A stretch of 64,000 nucleotides of DNA from Auanema rhodensis (taxonomy: Eukaryota; Nematoda; Chromadorea; Rhabditida; Rhabditidae). Location: contig OZ059899.1 of assembly GCA_964057225.1 (NCBI GenBank), positions 7,874,001 through 7,938,000 of the forward strand. The letters run 5' to 3'. The notes beneath the pieces are model-generated. The model worked only from the letters and a program-made list of their open reading frames with translations, did no database searches and was not told where the DNA came from. The stretch's first letter is position 1, and each line of letters starts with the position of its first letter. Shown here piece after piece: positions 49,479-61,793 of the stretch. The position numbers were made by a program, and so were the translations under genes.

Positions 49479-52400
49479 ATGAAGACAATTTCAACATTGA
49501 GGATAATTTCAATTTTTCTTTTAATTCAGGTAATTATGCTTTAAACTATAACTATATACATATATATATATATATATATATTTAAATTATTTTCTATCTA
49601 AACAAGGAATAAAATGATTTCTGCTTTACCTTGGAAAAATAAATCACCTGATGTATTACCGTTGGACTAGTAAAAACGATGAACGCTTACTTGCCTTTCA
49701 TTTACAATCAAGGAAACTGTTTTTGCAAAGTCTTATTAGAAAATTAGACTTTTCTACGATATTTATCAACTAGTTCATATTGAGAAAACAGAGAGAATAC
49801 AATGCTAGTAATTTTCTAGAAAATGTTTGAGAACTATTCAAAGTTTAAAAGATCTGTTAAAATTCAAATAGAAACAACCGTTCAAACAAAAGATAATAAT
49901 AATAAAACGTTTTATTTTCACGTAAAATTAGTAAAATAAGAAAAGGTGAGTTGTTCAGAAGAAAATTAAAAAAAACTTTTTTAAATAAAAAGAATCAATA
50001 CAGCTAATTAGGAAAATACATAAACTTTCATTAAATTCAAACATTTTAAAATTTTAGATATCGCTTTGTGTCCATCATGACATGGACAATTTAATGTTGC
50101 ATCACATTTTCGGCACTCGGAGTCCGAGTAAAGGTAATAATGATTAATTTTTCAATTTAATTTGTAAAAAAAATATATTTTCTAGTTCCTGAATATTGGC
50201 TTGATTCTCCAAAGCAATCATTTTCTGGAAAAGGTTTTTTCTATGATGTGACAATCGATGGCAAAATAGAACGTTTTTGGCTCGAACCAAAAAATGAAAT
50301 TTTAGCATCACGTATGTATAATTCCCATATGGAAAAGAAATCTAAAATTTTTAAATTGAAATAAAATTATTTTTTAGATTTTCACATGGTTATCGATAAT
50401 GAGGAAAACTCAACCATATCGGACTATTCTAGTCGTGAACATCATTGCTTGTATCAAGGCTATTCTTTAACACATAATGGTTCCACAATTGCTTTGTCAG
50501 GTTGTGGAGAAAAATTGGTTTGTTGCTTGAGCTTCAAAGAAAATACTTTCCTGTTTTTTATTCAGCATGGTCTTATGATCTCAGAATGGGGTGAATATTA
50601 TTTGATTCAACCAGAACGGGTTAAAATTCCCAAACATGGCAATAATTCGAAACATATTATTCAAAAACGATCCGCAGGTCGTATTCATGATCAGCATACG
50701 TGCTTGTTTGGTAAGAAACTTTGTGACATGACTGTTTTTTCATATTATTGTTTGAGATGCTTCACAAGATCCTTATCCAAATGATATATTTGAATCTAGA
50801 ATACATAATTTAATGGAAACAAAAATGGCAGTTTTGAAGTATGATTCAGATTTGCTTAATTAAGTTCTAATTAATTATATAAATATTTAGATCGGGTGAT
50901 ATGACAATTGAATTAGCTGTATTTGCTGATGATGCATTATGGAGACATTTTCTTCAGCTTCATCACCAAAATGCGGATGCAGAGTTGCATAAATTCATAT
51001 TGGCAGCTGTTAATAATGTAAATTCTAAATTCAAAGAAAATAAAAAAAACCATTTTAACAGATTGATATTCTTTTTACCCAGCGATCAATTGAACCTCGT
51101 ATTGATATTCGTGTAGTTCGATATCATGTTATGAAATCTCCACCAGTAAGCTTCGTTACTGATTATGAATAATCAAAATTATTAAAATTAAGAAATCAAT
51201 GGCGTATAATATGCACTCATCTGGAGATGTTGATAAACTATTGGATGCGTTTTGTGAATTCCAACATAGTATCAATCCTCCAGGTGATGATGACCCTAGG
51301 CATTGGGATCATGCTCTATTATTCTCGGGGTAATCTATACGAATCCAAAATATGAGATTTTGATGAATTTTTGTGAATCTTCAGATATGATTTATATCGT
51401 GATGGCTTGAAAACAGTTGCTGGATATGCTCCTGTAAAAGGAATGTGTAGCGGACAGCGTTCATGCACCATCAATGAAGGATTAGATTTCGGAAGTGTTT
51501 TCGTTGTTACACATGAGATGGGCCACAGGTATGATTGTTTTCATGGTTTAACTTCACATAAAATGAAACTTGTTTCAGCCTTGGAATGTATCATGATGGT
51601 GACAATGAATGTGATCTTCGTTGTTGTATTATGAGTCCATCAGTCGGTTCAGGAAAAACGCGATGGAGTCACTGTTCAGTGAATGAAATGTCTTCCTTTT
51701 TGGGGGTATACCAAGAGAATATTATATTTATAATTATATTTATAATTATTAAAATATCATTCAAAAGAATTATTTCAATTATTTTCAGCGATTAGGCTCC
51801 GATTTTCGTTCACCAAATTGCTTACTTGATTATCCTGTTGAAGAACAAGATATGATATTTACTGATAAGGTGTGTACAGAAGTAATTAGAAAAATATATT
51901 TATATTCATAGGATAATCCTGGGCAAATCTTCACATTAGACGAGCAATGTGAAATTTTTCATGGTGAATGTTGGGGTCATGAATTAAAAGATGGACAACG
52001 TTTGGAGGTTTATCTAAAGTTCAATTTAACAACAGTTTTTAATGTTTAAATTATAGGATGTATGTTCAATCATTTGGTGTGGAAATGGTGAAGGTATTAT
52101 CAGAACTGCACATCCAGCTTTAGAAGGAAGTTACTGTGGGTCCGGAAAAGTAGTTGATCTTAGAAGAATATTTGAACTTTATTATTCTTTACAGCAATGC
52201 CGTTCTGGAATGTGCATTGAGAGCCATCGAACATTACCAGTAGTCCATGGTGGTTGGTCAGATTGGAACGACAGTCCTGGCTCATCTTGTGGTGGCCAAT
52301 GCCTCCCGTGTGAAATTCAGGGTCAAATTCGAGTTCGACGTAGTATTCGTCAGTGTAATCGTCCAAGGTATTCAAAAAATCACGTTTTTAATATATCGTT

Positions 52401-54882
52401 CTTTCGATTAAGTCCAAATAATGGAGGTCAAACGTGTCCTGGAGATGAGGCAAGAGGATTACGATGCGAGCGTGAGGTAGGCCAGCTTATTTTTTTCAAT
52501 AAAAGACTTAAATATTAATCTGTTTTCTTTTTTTTGAGATATGTAAAGGGCTTACTCAAGATGAATATGCAACTAAAATTTGTACGAAAATTCGTGATGA
52601 CCCAGCGTTACCTAATCCACAATTAACCGGGCAAGGAACTCAATTTGAACAAGCTCTATGCAAAGTTTGGTATAGATATACATACAAAGAATAAAATATA
52701 ACAAAGTTTATTATACAGGTGCATGCTAACGCTTTCTAATAATATACGAACTGTTGCTAACTACCCAGATGGTACTCCATGTGGTTATCAGAAATTCTGT
52801 ATCAAAGGAGAATGTCGAGTTAGTAAACAATCCATATTCTTCATGTTTTTTTGTAAATATTTTTATTATAAGTTTTCTTTTAGCCCATTCTTTGCTCTGG
52901 AAGTGTTATATCAACAAGTGAAGATAATTGTCCGCCTTCTGTTCGTCCATCAACACCTATACCAACTACTCTTGTTCCTATACAGAGTAATTCGATTACA
53001 GAGGCTCCCGAAAAACGTTGGAATTCCAAAATTCCGTACACCGAAAGACAAATAATTTTTTTTCAGAGCAAGCATATTGGAATCAATGGTCTGGATGGTC
53101 GTTGTGGTCGCAATGTATTTCATATAATTGTGGTATGAAACTCTACTGTATTCATTTTTTCTAATAGATAATATTCAGAATCTCTTGGATATCGTGTACG
53201 CGCTCGGCGATGTTTAGCTGGTCGATGTGAAGGCGCAGCTCGTGAAAGAGAGCACTGTACACCAACCTGCATTAGTATGTTATCGTATGATCATTTAAAA
53301 TATATCAAATAATTCAGCTTCAACTACAGTTAGCCCTCCAACAACACAACAAGCTTTCAAATACAGTACAAGAGGTTTGTTTAATGCTCCAAACCACAAA
53401 CTATTGTAAAGTTATGTTTAGTCTGGTCTATGCCTACTACAACCCATGCAACAATAACTACTACTGTTAGACCATTAGTCAGTTCAACAAGAAGCACTTG
53501 GAGATGGTCAACCACAACTGTGAACTCTTGGAAACCTTTTTCAAACTCCACATTCAAACCATCTACGATTCGGCCAGCCTGGATCCCTTTCACAACAACG
53601 TTAGCCTGGAAGCCTGCGTTCACTTCTTGGAGGCCCATGTCAACTACAACATGGAGAATAATCACTACTACTTCAGCACCTCTTACAACAACCTCTCGAA
53701 AACCATCACAGTTTAAAAAATCTCAAATAACAACAACTTGGAGATTACCATTCACATCTACAAGGAGACCTACAGCATCTACATGGAGGCCTACAACAAC
53801 TACAACATGGAGACCTCCAACAACTACAACATGGAAGCCTACAACATCAACATGGAGACCTCCAACAACTACAACATGGAGGCCTACAACAACAAGTGTA
53901 TGGAAACCAACTACAACGACAGTATGGGTACCATCTACTACAACAACTATGAGACCTATCACAAGGTCAACTTGGAGACCTTCCGTGACCAGATCGACAT
54001 GGAGACCAACTACGACTGATTGGAGAACCACAACCGTTGTTCCTAGAGTTACAACAACTGTTCGTCCTGTTAACGAGTAAGAATATCAAAATGCATTAAT
54101 GGTTTACATAACGTAAAACTAATTTTTTTACAGGATTACTTGGACTCAGTGGTCTGGTTGTTCTGTAAGTTGTGGCAAAGGAATGCGATTGCGGAGACAG
54201 AAAAATTGCAAGAAAAGTAAAATATTTTCTAATTTATACTACAACATACAACAACTTAGAAAATATCTTTCTTGTACCATTTTTCAGATTGCGTTCAATA
54301 TGAACCTTGTGAAATGCCTGCTTGTGTTACAACTCGATCAGCAACCTGGACCAGTTGGTCCGAATGGTCCACGTGTAGCGTAAGCTGTGGCCAAGGTGTT
54401 CAATTGAGGAAACGTGATTGCCAAGGAAAAATGTGCAAAGGTTCAGATAGTCAAGGAAAGAAATGCATGAAACCAGTACGAATATTTTGAATATTCGAAA
54501 AGCAACTCGTGTTTTCAGGTTTGTTCAGATGCTTGGACCGAATGGAGTGATTGGTCAACATGTACTGTTACATGTGGGCCAGGAAAACGTTATCGTAAAC
54601 GACACTGTTATTCACCCCCATGTACAGGTATTATTGATAATTCCCCAAATTCTATCGAATTAAAAGCTTTCAGGTGATGACTCAATGACTGAAGCTTGCG
54701 AACAAAAGGCTTGTTGGACATGGAGACGACCACGTAGTAATCTAGGACCATATGAGTCAACCCTTCTCCGATTAGGAGGTCAAGGGTTTACCGGTATATC
54801 AAGGGCTGTAAGTTGAGAATTATGAAGCATGTTGATGATAGAAAACAAATTTCAGATTGAATATGACAACGGTGAAACTTAA
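49479..54882 (+). CDS. ADAMTS-family secreted metalloprotease with mucin-like domain
   Basis: Twenty-eight exons close in phase to 1164 residues. The signal peptide MKTISTLRIISIFLLIQ is split at an intron. A propeptide ends around HIIQKRS. The reprolysin domain starts near MTIELAVFADDALW and has the zinc motif HEMGHSLGMYHD (366-377) with its Met-turn CIM (387-389), so all catalytic residues are present. Next come a disintegrin-like/Cys-rich part (DVCSIIWCGNGE, QCRSGMC), a first TSP1 repeat (GGWSDWNDS), a Cys-rich/spacer region, and a second TSP1 (WNQWSGWSLWSQC). A Thr-rich domain of about 218 residues follows, then three TSP1 repeats (WTQWSGCSVSCG, WTSWSEWSTCSVSCG, WTEWSDWSTCTVTCG). ADAMTS enzymes cleave matrix proteoglycans and basement membrane. 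Two introns end in TTTGAG. The donor after 52986 is ambiguous (GTAATT, or GTTGGA further on). The gene converges on the VAV-like gene. Confidence 0.92.
53422..54076 (+). repeat. Thr-rich, Trp-punctuated tandem repeat exon of the ADAMTS gene
   Basis: This 655-base exon encodes a mucin-like segment built from degenerate units of 9-11 residues such as TTTTTWRPP, TTTTWKPTTS and TWRPPTTTTW. Each unit pairs a Thr run (likely O-glycosylated) with one Trp followed by Arg/Lys-Pro. The DNA repeat is most regular from about 53760 to 53930. The repeat keeps several alternative frames open on both strands, and those extra frames are artefacts. Confidence 0.85.
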
Positions 54883-55235
54883 TGTTTCAAATGTTTTTAG
54901 GCCAATAAGCTTTTTTTCTTAAAAAGGAAATTTTTTAAATCTGAGTTAGTTACATTATGCTTTAGATATTGTGTATAACACAAAATTGTTGTATATCTAA
55001 GATTTTCGTATATATTATCATTATATGCTCTTCATGAATTACACGGGTTCATTTTCTCTATATTCAAAAAAAAGTAAATTTTAATAAAAACAACATTTAT
55101 TTAAATAAATTTTTAATTTGGTCTAGATGTAATACAAATGAAACCCGAATCTCAAATCATAGATATATGTATTCACATATCTACATATACAGCAAAAAAA
55201 AAACAAATAAGATCGAGTTATTGAATAATAGTCTA
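54883..55235. other. Convergent 3' region between the ADAMTS and VAV-like genes
   Basis: About 350 bases of AT-rich DNA between two stop codons on opposite strands. It probably holds both 3' UTRs; no exon is visible. Confidence 0.5.
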
Positions 55236-57083
55236 TCAATTTATTTTTAAAACATAACTAGTTGGAAATAATCCAGTCTGTAATATTTAAAATATAAAAT
55301 ATGTAAATTAAATTCTTATTTCAATTATAATTTATTAATATTATCTCCATTTTACTATAGTAATATTATATTATTTTGGTGCAAAAAAGTACATTCAGTG
55401 CATTGAAAGTGATTGTATTTTATAAAAATTCCCAAAATATGAAATATGAAATTAGATCTTACCTTATCTTCGCCGTTGCATGACATCTTACCGAACCACC
55501 ATCCAAAGTTTTCCATGGATTTATCTAATACTTCTATTATATCTCCCTTATTCAAATCTAAATAATTTTTTTTTGCTGGCAAATATTTCTTTATTACTTT
55601 ATAAAGCTGAAAGCAAATACGAAATATATTAAAATATATTCATAGATAAACGATTACCTTGCATTCCTTATATGGTATACCAAGGGCAATGTTTAAATGA
55701 GAAAAACATTCTTTTAATGTTTTTATTCTATAGGTATTGATTAATTCCTAGAATTAAATTATTCATATGATTAAGAATAGGTTCGTACTTCAATGCTTCT
55801 AAATTGAAACATAATATCAAGAAATACTGAACCATCAGGTGCTTCTTCTATTAGTAAATGATATACATGTCCTTTATAACTACAATTATTATTATGTGAA
55901 TGTTATAAACAATGATAAAATACCTTAAACTTATAGCAAACCTCATTTGATTAACACTGTATCTTACTAAAAATGTTCCGTTTGGAGTGTTTTGTAGTTT
56001 TTCCTTTGCTTCTTCTCCTGTCAGTATTCCTTCATAAGTCTTTTCTAATTCAGCTGTTTTTTCCTATAAAAAATTAATTATAATCAACAATGAGAGAGTT
56101 AAACCTTTCGTTTTATCGAATTGATATGATTGTTATTGGACGTTTTAGCTGTTTCTTGTCTTTAATTACATTTTATTTTGTTTATTATTGTTTTAAGTAA
56201 GCATACGTTCGAAGAAAAACGTTGCCCCATTTTTCAGCTTCTTGTTGTCTTTTAAAGTAAAGAGTTATATATTTAACTGGATTATAAATTCCATTTTCTG
56301 GTGGATCTTGAGCTTGAACAATCAGGAATAATGCGTGTTCGGAATTCTTATTCCAATCATCATTTAATCTTAAATAAATATATTTATTTTAAAACTTTTC
56401 TGTATACTTACTTCATATAGTAATTAGTCATTAATGCATTATTTAATATTAGGTCATTTACTGGATATGCTTTTTCATAAATCATTCTTATTCCCTAAAA
56501 ATGTTTCAACAGAATTAAGGTTAATGGCTTAAAAACAACAAACATACTCCTTGAAATTGACAGATTACTAAAGCTTCGTCAAATAGAAATATATGACGAT
56601 GGCGAGATTTTCCAATAGTCAAATCAGCAGATTCTATTATTTTAACTCGACTATCCATAATTAACTTTCCATATCCTTTTAAACCTGATACATGCAACTA
56701 TAAAACTATATAAAAATATAAAATATATAATTGACATACATGACCACTGTCGACAATTTGTTTCTCTAATTCTTTTATCATTGAAATAGCTTCAAAAGTA
56801 TTGTGAACTTTACTCATCGATGACTCCATGCTTTGAATAGATTGTCGAATTTCTTGGGCAGACTGCCCAACTTTAACATCAACAGAAGCTTCATGCACAT
56901 CTTCCTATGATTATGACTGAATTATATATGATATAAAACAACTACTACCTCTAGAAATATGAATGAGTCACTTGTACGTGATGGTGACGAGTATATAGTT
57001 GTTTCAGAAATGTGTGACTGACTTGTAGACTCACGAGAAATTCTCTCACTATTAGATAGTTTCAGAGTTAGTTTAGCTGCCAT
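55236..57083 (-). CDS. PH-SH2-SH3 signalling protein, VAV-like C-terminal architecture
   Basis: Eleven exons (56949-57083, 56740-56904, 56548-56697, 56412-56494, 56207-56368, 56105-56159, 55924-56063, 55789-55879, 55658-55747, 55463-55606, 55236-55277) give 418 residues. After a Ser/Thr-rich start, a helix (HNTFEAISMIKELEKQIV) resembles the last helix of a DH domain. A PH domain (about 101-235) contains RHIFLFDEALVIC. The SH2 domain has GTFLVRYS with the phosphotyrosine-binding Arg (FLVR 281-284). The SH3 domain (about 357-415) has GDIIEVLDKS, GWWFG and GLFPTSYV. The order PH-SH2-SH3 fits VAV, a Rac/Rho exchange factor, but there is no catalytic DH core, no C1 domain and no first SH3. The TTTTTAAG acceptor sits one base before the ATG. 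An unseen upstream part or an adaptor-only paralogue are both possible. Confidence 0.8.
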
Positions 57084-58069
57084 TCTTAAAAATATATAAA
57101 TATAGCTTAAATTTAGAGTACAATAGAATAAACTAAAAGAATAAAATGTTTTGCTTTAGCTATGAAAACGAGTAAGACAACGAAATATTGATGACTACTC
57201 CTGTTAGACAACACGTTATCGCATTCCCCCCCCCCCTTTGAAAAGATTTTCAATCGGAAGTAATCATAATCATAAGCATTCATTTAATTTTAATGATTCA
57301 TCAACAAACTATGTGCCAAAAAGATTTGACAGTTTTAGCTTTTTGAGAAGAATCGTATTGATTATTCATTTCATTACTTCCTTTGGCTCTGGTGAACAAA
57401 GAAAATTCGATGCTAGACTCGAATCGGCACATATCAGACGTCTTATCTACGAAATATTATGAACTATAATCATATTGAGCGCAATTTTCTTTGGAGAATT
57501 AATTTTATACCAATTTGTTGTATTCATAGCATCATCTATGACATAGAAATCAGTTGTAATTCGCGGTGTTTGATAATATCTCTGAATATAATATTCGCTG
57601 ATATCATTTCGAGTATTACTCATAACTCAATCTCATACTACATACTAAATTAAGAATGGAATATGATGATAAATACGTATAATATGAACATAGTTTGGAC
57701 ATATAAACAATTAAACATTTTTTTTCTTGAATATAAATATGAAATATTATATATTTACAATAAATGTATGTTGTTACATTAAAATGTTTTTTTTTTAATT
57801 AGTACTTTCATTAAAAAATATTTGCGTTCTTGTATACTTTATAATCTCCAATTTAACTCCAACGGAATGAAAACTGAAATTAGAAAGTTTATGAGTTTTC
57901 TTTACAACGAGATCGTTGCCACTTTAATCATTCAGACTGTAATCGAGATGATAAGTGAGTAGCTTGAGGGCGCTTGGGAGTAATCAGAGATGGCGTTGTC
58001 GCAAGGCATCAAGAGTAGATAAGGAGAAGGTATTCTTGATTGTAGCTCATTTGCCATAGTTGCTCAGCA
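57084..58069. promoter_or_regulatory. Divergent intergenic region, VAV-like / intermediate filament genes
   Basis: About 990 bases lie between two head-to-head starts. It contains a C tract (57227-57236), AT-rich DNA and a less AT-rich segment at 57950-58070 just before the filament gene. Short plus frames at 57238-57653 have no splice partners. The promoters of both genes must lie here, but I cannot name specific sites. Confidence 0.4.
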
Positions 58070-61000
58070 ATGGCCAGCGTAGAAGACCGTTATGTACCCA
58101 TCCTTGAACGTTCATCCTTGAACGACGGGCGTTATGTCTCCAGAGGTAAGGATTTAGTTTCTGGTGTTTCATTAAAATTGAGGTATTCATATTCCCTTCT
58201 GTTCACTATAGCATTTTACATCTAAATCCTTATAATTTTCCAAAAGAATATATATTTTATTTCATTATTATGTGTTAGTTAAGATCATTTTGATAATATT
58301 CTATCATAAAACAGTATTCTACATGCACTTGCTCATACAATCTATATACATTTCGTTATACTTCCTAGAACTGTTTGAACCATATTATACAACAAATAAA
58401 ATAATGTTTTTTGAATTGTTAAGTTGCCATCATCTGTTTACAGATTCTACAAAATAATTATATATACTACATGTACATTCATTGATATCTTTTGGAATTC
58501 ATTTGAACATTTTCTATATTCGAAATTCATAAATTATTTTGACGAAACTATTTGAAAATGTTTTTCAAATTATTTTATCTCAACTCTTTGCTTATCTAAG
58601 TTTTGCTCTATTCTTATCAGCTATTCTTCATAAGACCAATGGAAACTACAGAAACAACTACTCATATGATATTCGAAAATAAAATATATAATATTCTTAA
58701 ATTTCAAAGTATAGACATTAGTTAATATTAATTAATTATATTATATATATTTATCAAATAATTATGGTTTCCTTAAGAGAGTTTTAATTTAAATCATCAT
58801 GTTATATAATTTTGTATTTCAGTGACTCATACTACCGAAAGCCACTCTTATTCTACCGGTGACGGATTTGTTCTAGATGGAGCTAAGTCTTTCGCTGCTA
58901 CAACTGAGAGCGAAAAGAAGCAATTACAAGTTTGAAATTCTGAGCTTCATGTTGATGTTAACCATTCTTAGGATTTGAATGAACGTCTTGGAAATTACAT
59001 TGCTCGTGTGCGTCTTCTCGAGAAACAAAATCGCGGAATTGTGTCTGAACTTGAGAACTTGAAAAAGAATTGGGGAACTAAGTATCATGAGCATCGAGTC
59101 AGTTCATCTAATTAATCTTTATCTGCAAATATAAATTTTGCTTTGTATTCATCGCTTTAACTTTCAAAATCTGTTATCTTTTAAACAGTCAAATGCGAGG
59201 GATTTCCTAACGTCAAAAAAGTAATTACATCCTAAGCTGACAAGCAGAGCAAGCGATAAGATGAATCCCAAAAAAACTAAAAAAATATTTTTATAACAAT
59301 TGATTTATATGCATGTATTCATTTTTAGATTGAGTTTGCTTCATATCAAACTAAATACCGTGGTGACATCAACTCAGCTACCTTAGGAAAATGCAGAGCA
59401 GAGATCTATGCTACCAGATACCGTGATCAAATTGCTGAGTATAGAGCAAGGTAATATAACATTTCTAAACAAGAGGGTTACCAATTGAATTATTGGTTAT
59501 CAACTTATCAAGTTTTCTTGTTTTATTTGAGCTTCAGGCATATTTCTACTATCTAAAATTGATAATGCATTGTAGAGAAACATAAAAATATATTGAAAGC
59601 AGTTTTAAATCAGTATCTGTCATTTTCTTTATCAAAGTGATTGAAAATCAAATCGGCTTTTAACATATTAAGCAACAACTTTCTCTCATTAGTATATAAG
59701 CTTAAAACACTCACTTTTTGTAGGATTAAATGAATTAAGCCCTGAAAATCCTAAATGATAAGGAAATATTATATGTTGAAAGTGTCTTAATAGATCAGAA
59801 AACGATCGAAATTATCTTTTCCTTCCCTTCAGTTCATAATGAGTGCACAACTAAGAGGGAAATGATAATGCGTGTACTTTTTGAAGTGAAATAATCTACG
59901 GGTAATACTGTCTCAGCTTATTTTAAAATAAAATAATGCTTATTAATGAATTATTAGATACATAAATAATTTGCTTTAGTAGTATAATTACTTAATTTTA
60001 GAATTGATGAATATGGTCGTCTCAGAGAAATTGATATTAACACTAGTAACCAAAACAGAACTGCTATTAAGGAGGCTGAAGCCGAGCTTCATCAGCTATT
60101 GGATAAGTTAGACTTCATGAATCTTGTGATTGCAAACGTTTGTTAGTTTAGGTTGAGAATTGTTCAAGGAGAAGAAAAAGCTGCTTTAGCTGAAAATGCT
60201 TATATTCGTAATGAACTCTTAGAGACCAGAGAGGCTAGTTTAACTTAAGAATCATACATATAATATTGCTTTTTGTTTTAGAGACGTGATGAACTTGCTA
60301 TATACAGAATTGACTACCAAAGTCAAGCTGTGAGAATCGAGAATGAAATTGAATTCTTGAAGAAGTAATTCATTTTTTTCATATTTTTTAAAAAATATTC
60401 ATTATGATTACAGGCTTCATGCTACTGAAATTTCGGAACTTAACCGCATGGTCGTGACTGCTCCTACCGACACTAAAGAATTCTTCAAGAACGAAATAGC
60501 TCAAGCTATTTTGTAAGTATTTTGTACTTAGAATGCGTAGCATTTGATAATATTTCAGGGATATCCGTAAAGAATTTGACAGAGTTCAGCAAATCAGTGT
60601 TGTCAAGATTGAACAACTTTATACCCGCAAGGCATAAATGAAATATATGCTTTTATCTTAATAATGATTTAATTTTAGCTTAGCGAGCAACCAGTACGTA
60701 AGGTTAACCACTACTACACTGAAAGTGTAAGTTTGCTCGTTGATTCATGAGCCTTTTTTCTTATTTTAAACATTTATATTCAGGCCCGTACCATCAGCAC
60801 CAAGATTGAAGGCATTCAAAGCAAATTCACTGATATCGAGAAGTACAACCAGAAACTTGTGGCCGAATATGAGAGCCTTACTAAGCAGGTGTGAATTAGA
60901 TTACAAATTCAGTTATAAAGCATACTGCTTAAGAGAGAAGACGACCAACATACTTTCGAAAGAGCTATTCAAGCGCAAGAGGAACAACTTATTAGCATCA

Positions 61001-61793
61001 AGTCCGAGTACGGAAGATTAGTAAGCATAGTTACATAGTATATTTAAAATAATAGTTGTTCGATTATAGTTCACCGAGCTTCAAAGTCTTCTTGAAACTA
61101 AAGTGTTCCTTGATACTGAGATCGCCATCTACAGAGCCATGGTTGAAGGAGAAGAACGAAGGTTTTATTACTGTATAAAACCTTTTTATTTTATAAAATC
61201 TTTACAGAGTTGGTGTATCCCGTGTTGCTTCTCGTGTAACTAATGTTATAAAGCATATTGACGAACATGACATGAGCGGAGATGCTACTACAACCACAAA
61301 ATTCCAAACACATGCTCTTGTAACTTATCTTCTAAAATAACTTTTGTTACTAAAATAGTTATTTTAGGGAAATATCACAATCAGTAAATGTGACCCAATC
61401 GGAAGATTCATTGTTTTCGAGAATACTTCCAAATCTCAAGTAATATTATATTTTATAAAATAGAAACAATTATCGTATTTTAGAATGAATACCTTGATGG
61501 ATGGAAAATAGTCCGTCATATTGACAATATTACTACAATTGAATACATTTTCCCCACCGGCACTCTAATTAAGGCTAACAGAAAACTGATAGTTTGTTTT
61601 ATATTTTATCGAAAGAAACACTCAATTATTTTAGATTTATGCTCAAGGCCAAGGTAAGGCTAGTAACGAAGCATTGGTAAATGTTGATAAGTACAGTTGG
61701 GGTATGGGAACACAAGTAATAACATATCTATATAATGCTCATGGTGAAGAAAAGGCTAAATACATCCAATCCGCTACTGCTGATGCTATCTAA
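58070..61793 (+). CDS. Cytoplasmic intermediate filament protein with lamin tail domain
   Basis: Seventeen exons in phase encode 551 residues. The head starts MASVEDRYVPILERS. The rod opens with the helix-initiation motif DLNERLGNYIARVRLLE (coil 1A) and closes near ETKVFLDTEIAIYRAMVEGE, the conserved helix-termination box. A lamin-tail Ig fold follows (about 440-551), with GNITISKCDPIGRFIVFEN and DKYSWGMGTQ. No CaaX box or nuclear localisation signal is seen, so it is cytoplasmic rather than a lamin. Such proteins form obligate heteropolymers in epidermis, pharynx or gut and anchor tissues to cuticle. Two introns begin with GC (60234 and 60632), because no GT alternative keeps the frame. TTGCTCAG lies two bases before the ATG. 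AATAAA is at about 61968. The homologue (IFA, IFB, etc.) cannot be fixed by eye. Confidence 0.93.
60234..60281 (+). other. GC-AG intron in the intermediate filament gene (first)
   Basis: The donor is GAG|GCTAGT and the acceptor TTTTAG, length 48. The nearest GT (GTTTAA) with either available acceptor gives a stop within a few codons, whereas the GC donor joins TRE to RDELAIYRID. Confidence 0.75.
60632..60678 (+). other. GC-AG intron in the intermediate filament gene (second)
   Basis: The donor is AAG|GCATAA and the acceptor TTTTAG, length 47. No GT occurs nearby, and reading through meets TAA after one codon. The splice restores YTRK followed by LSEQPVRKVN. The donor is weaker than the usual GCAAGT form. 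Confidence 0.7.

Noticed and set aside
53381-54031. Long open frames on both strands and in two plus frames at 53381-54031
   Set aside because: They arise from the Thr-rich codon repeat of the ADAMTS exon, which lacks stops in several frames; only the frame joining both neighbouring exons is real.
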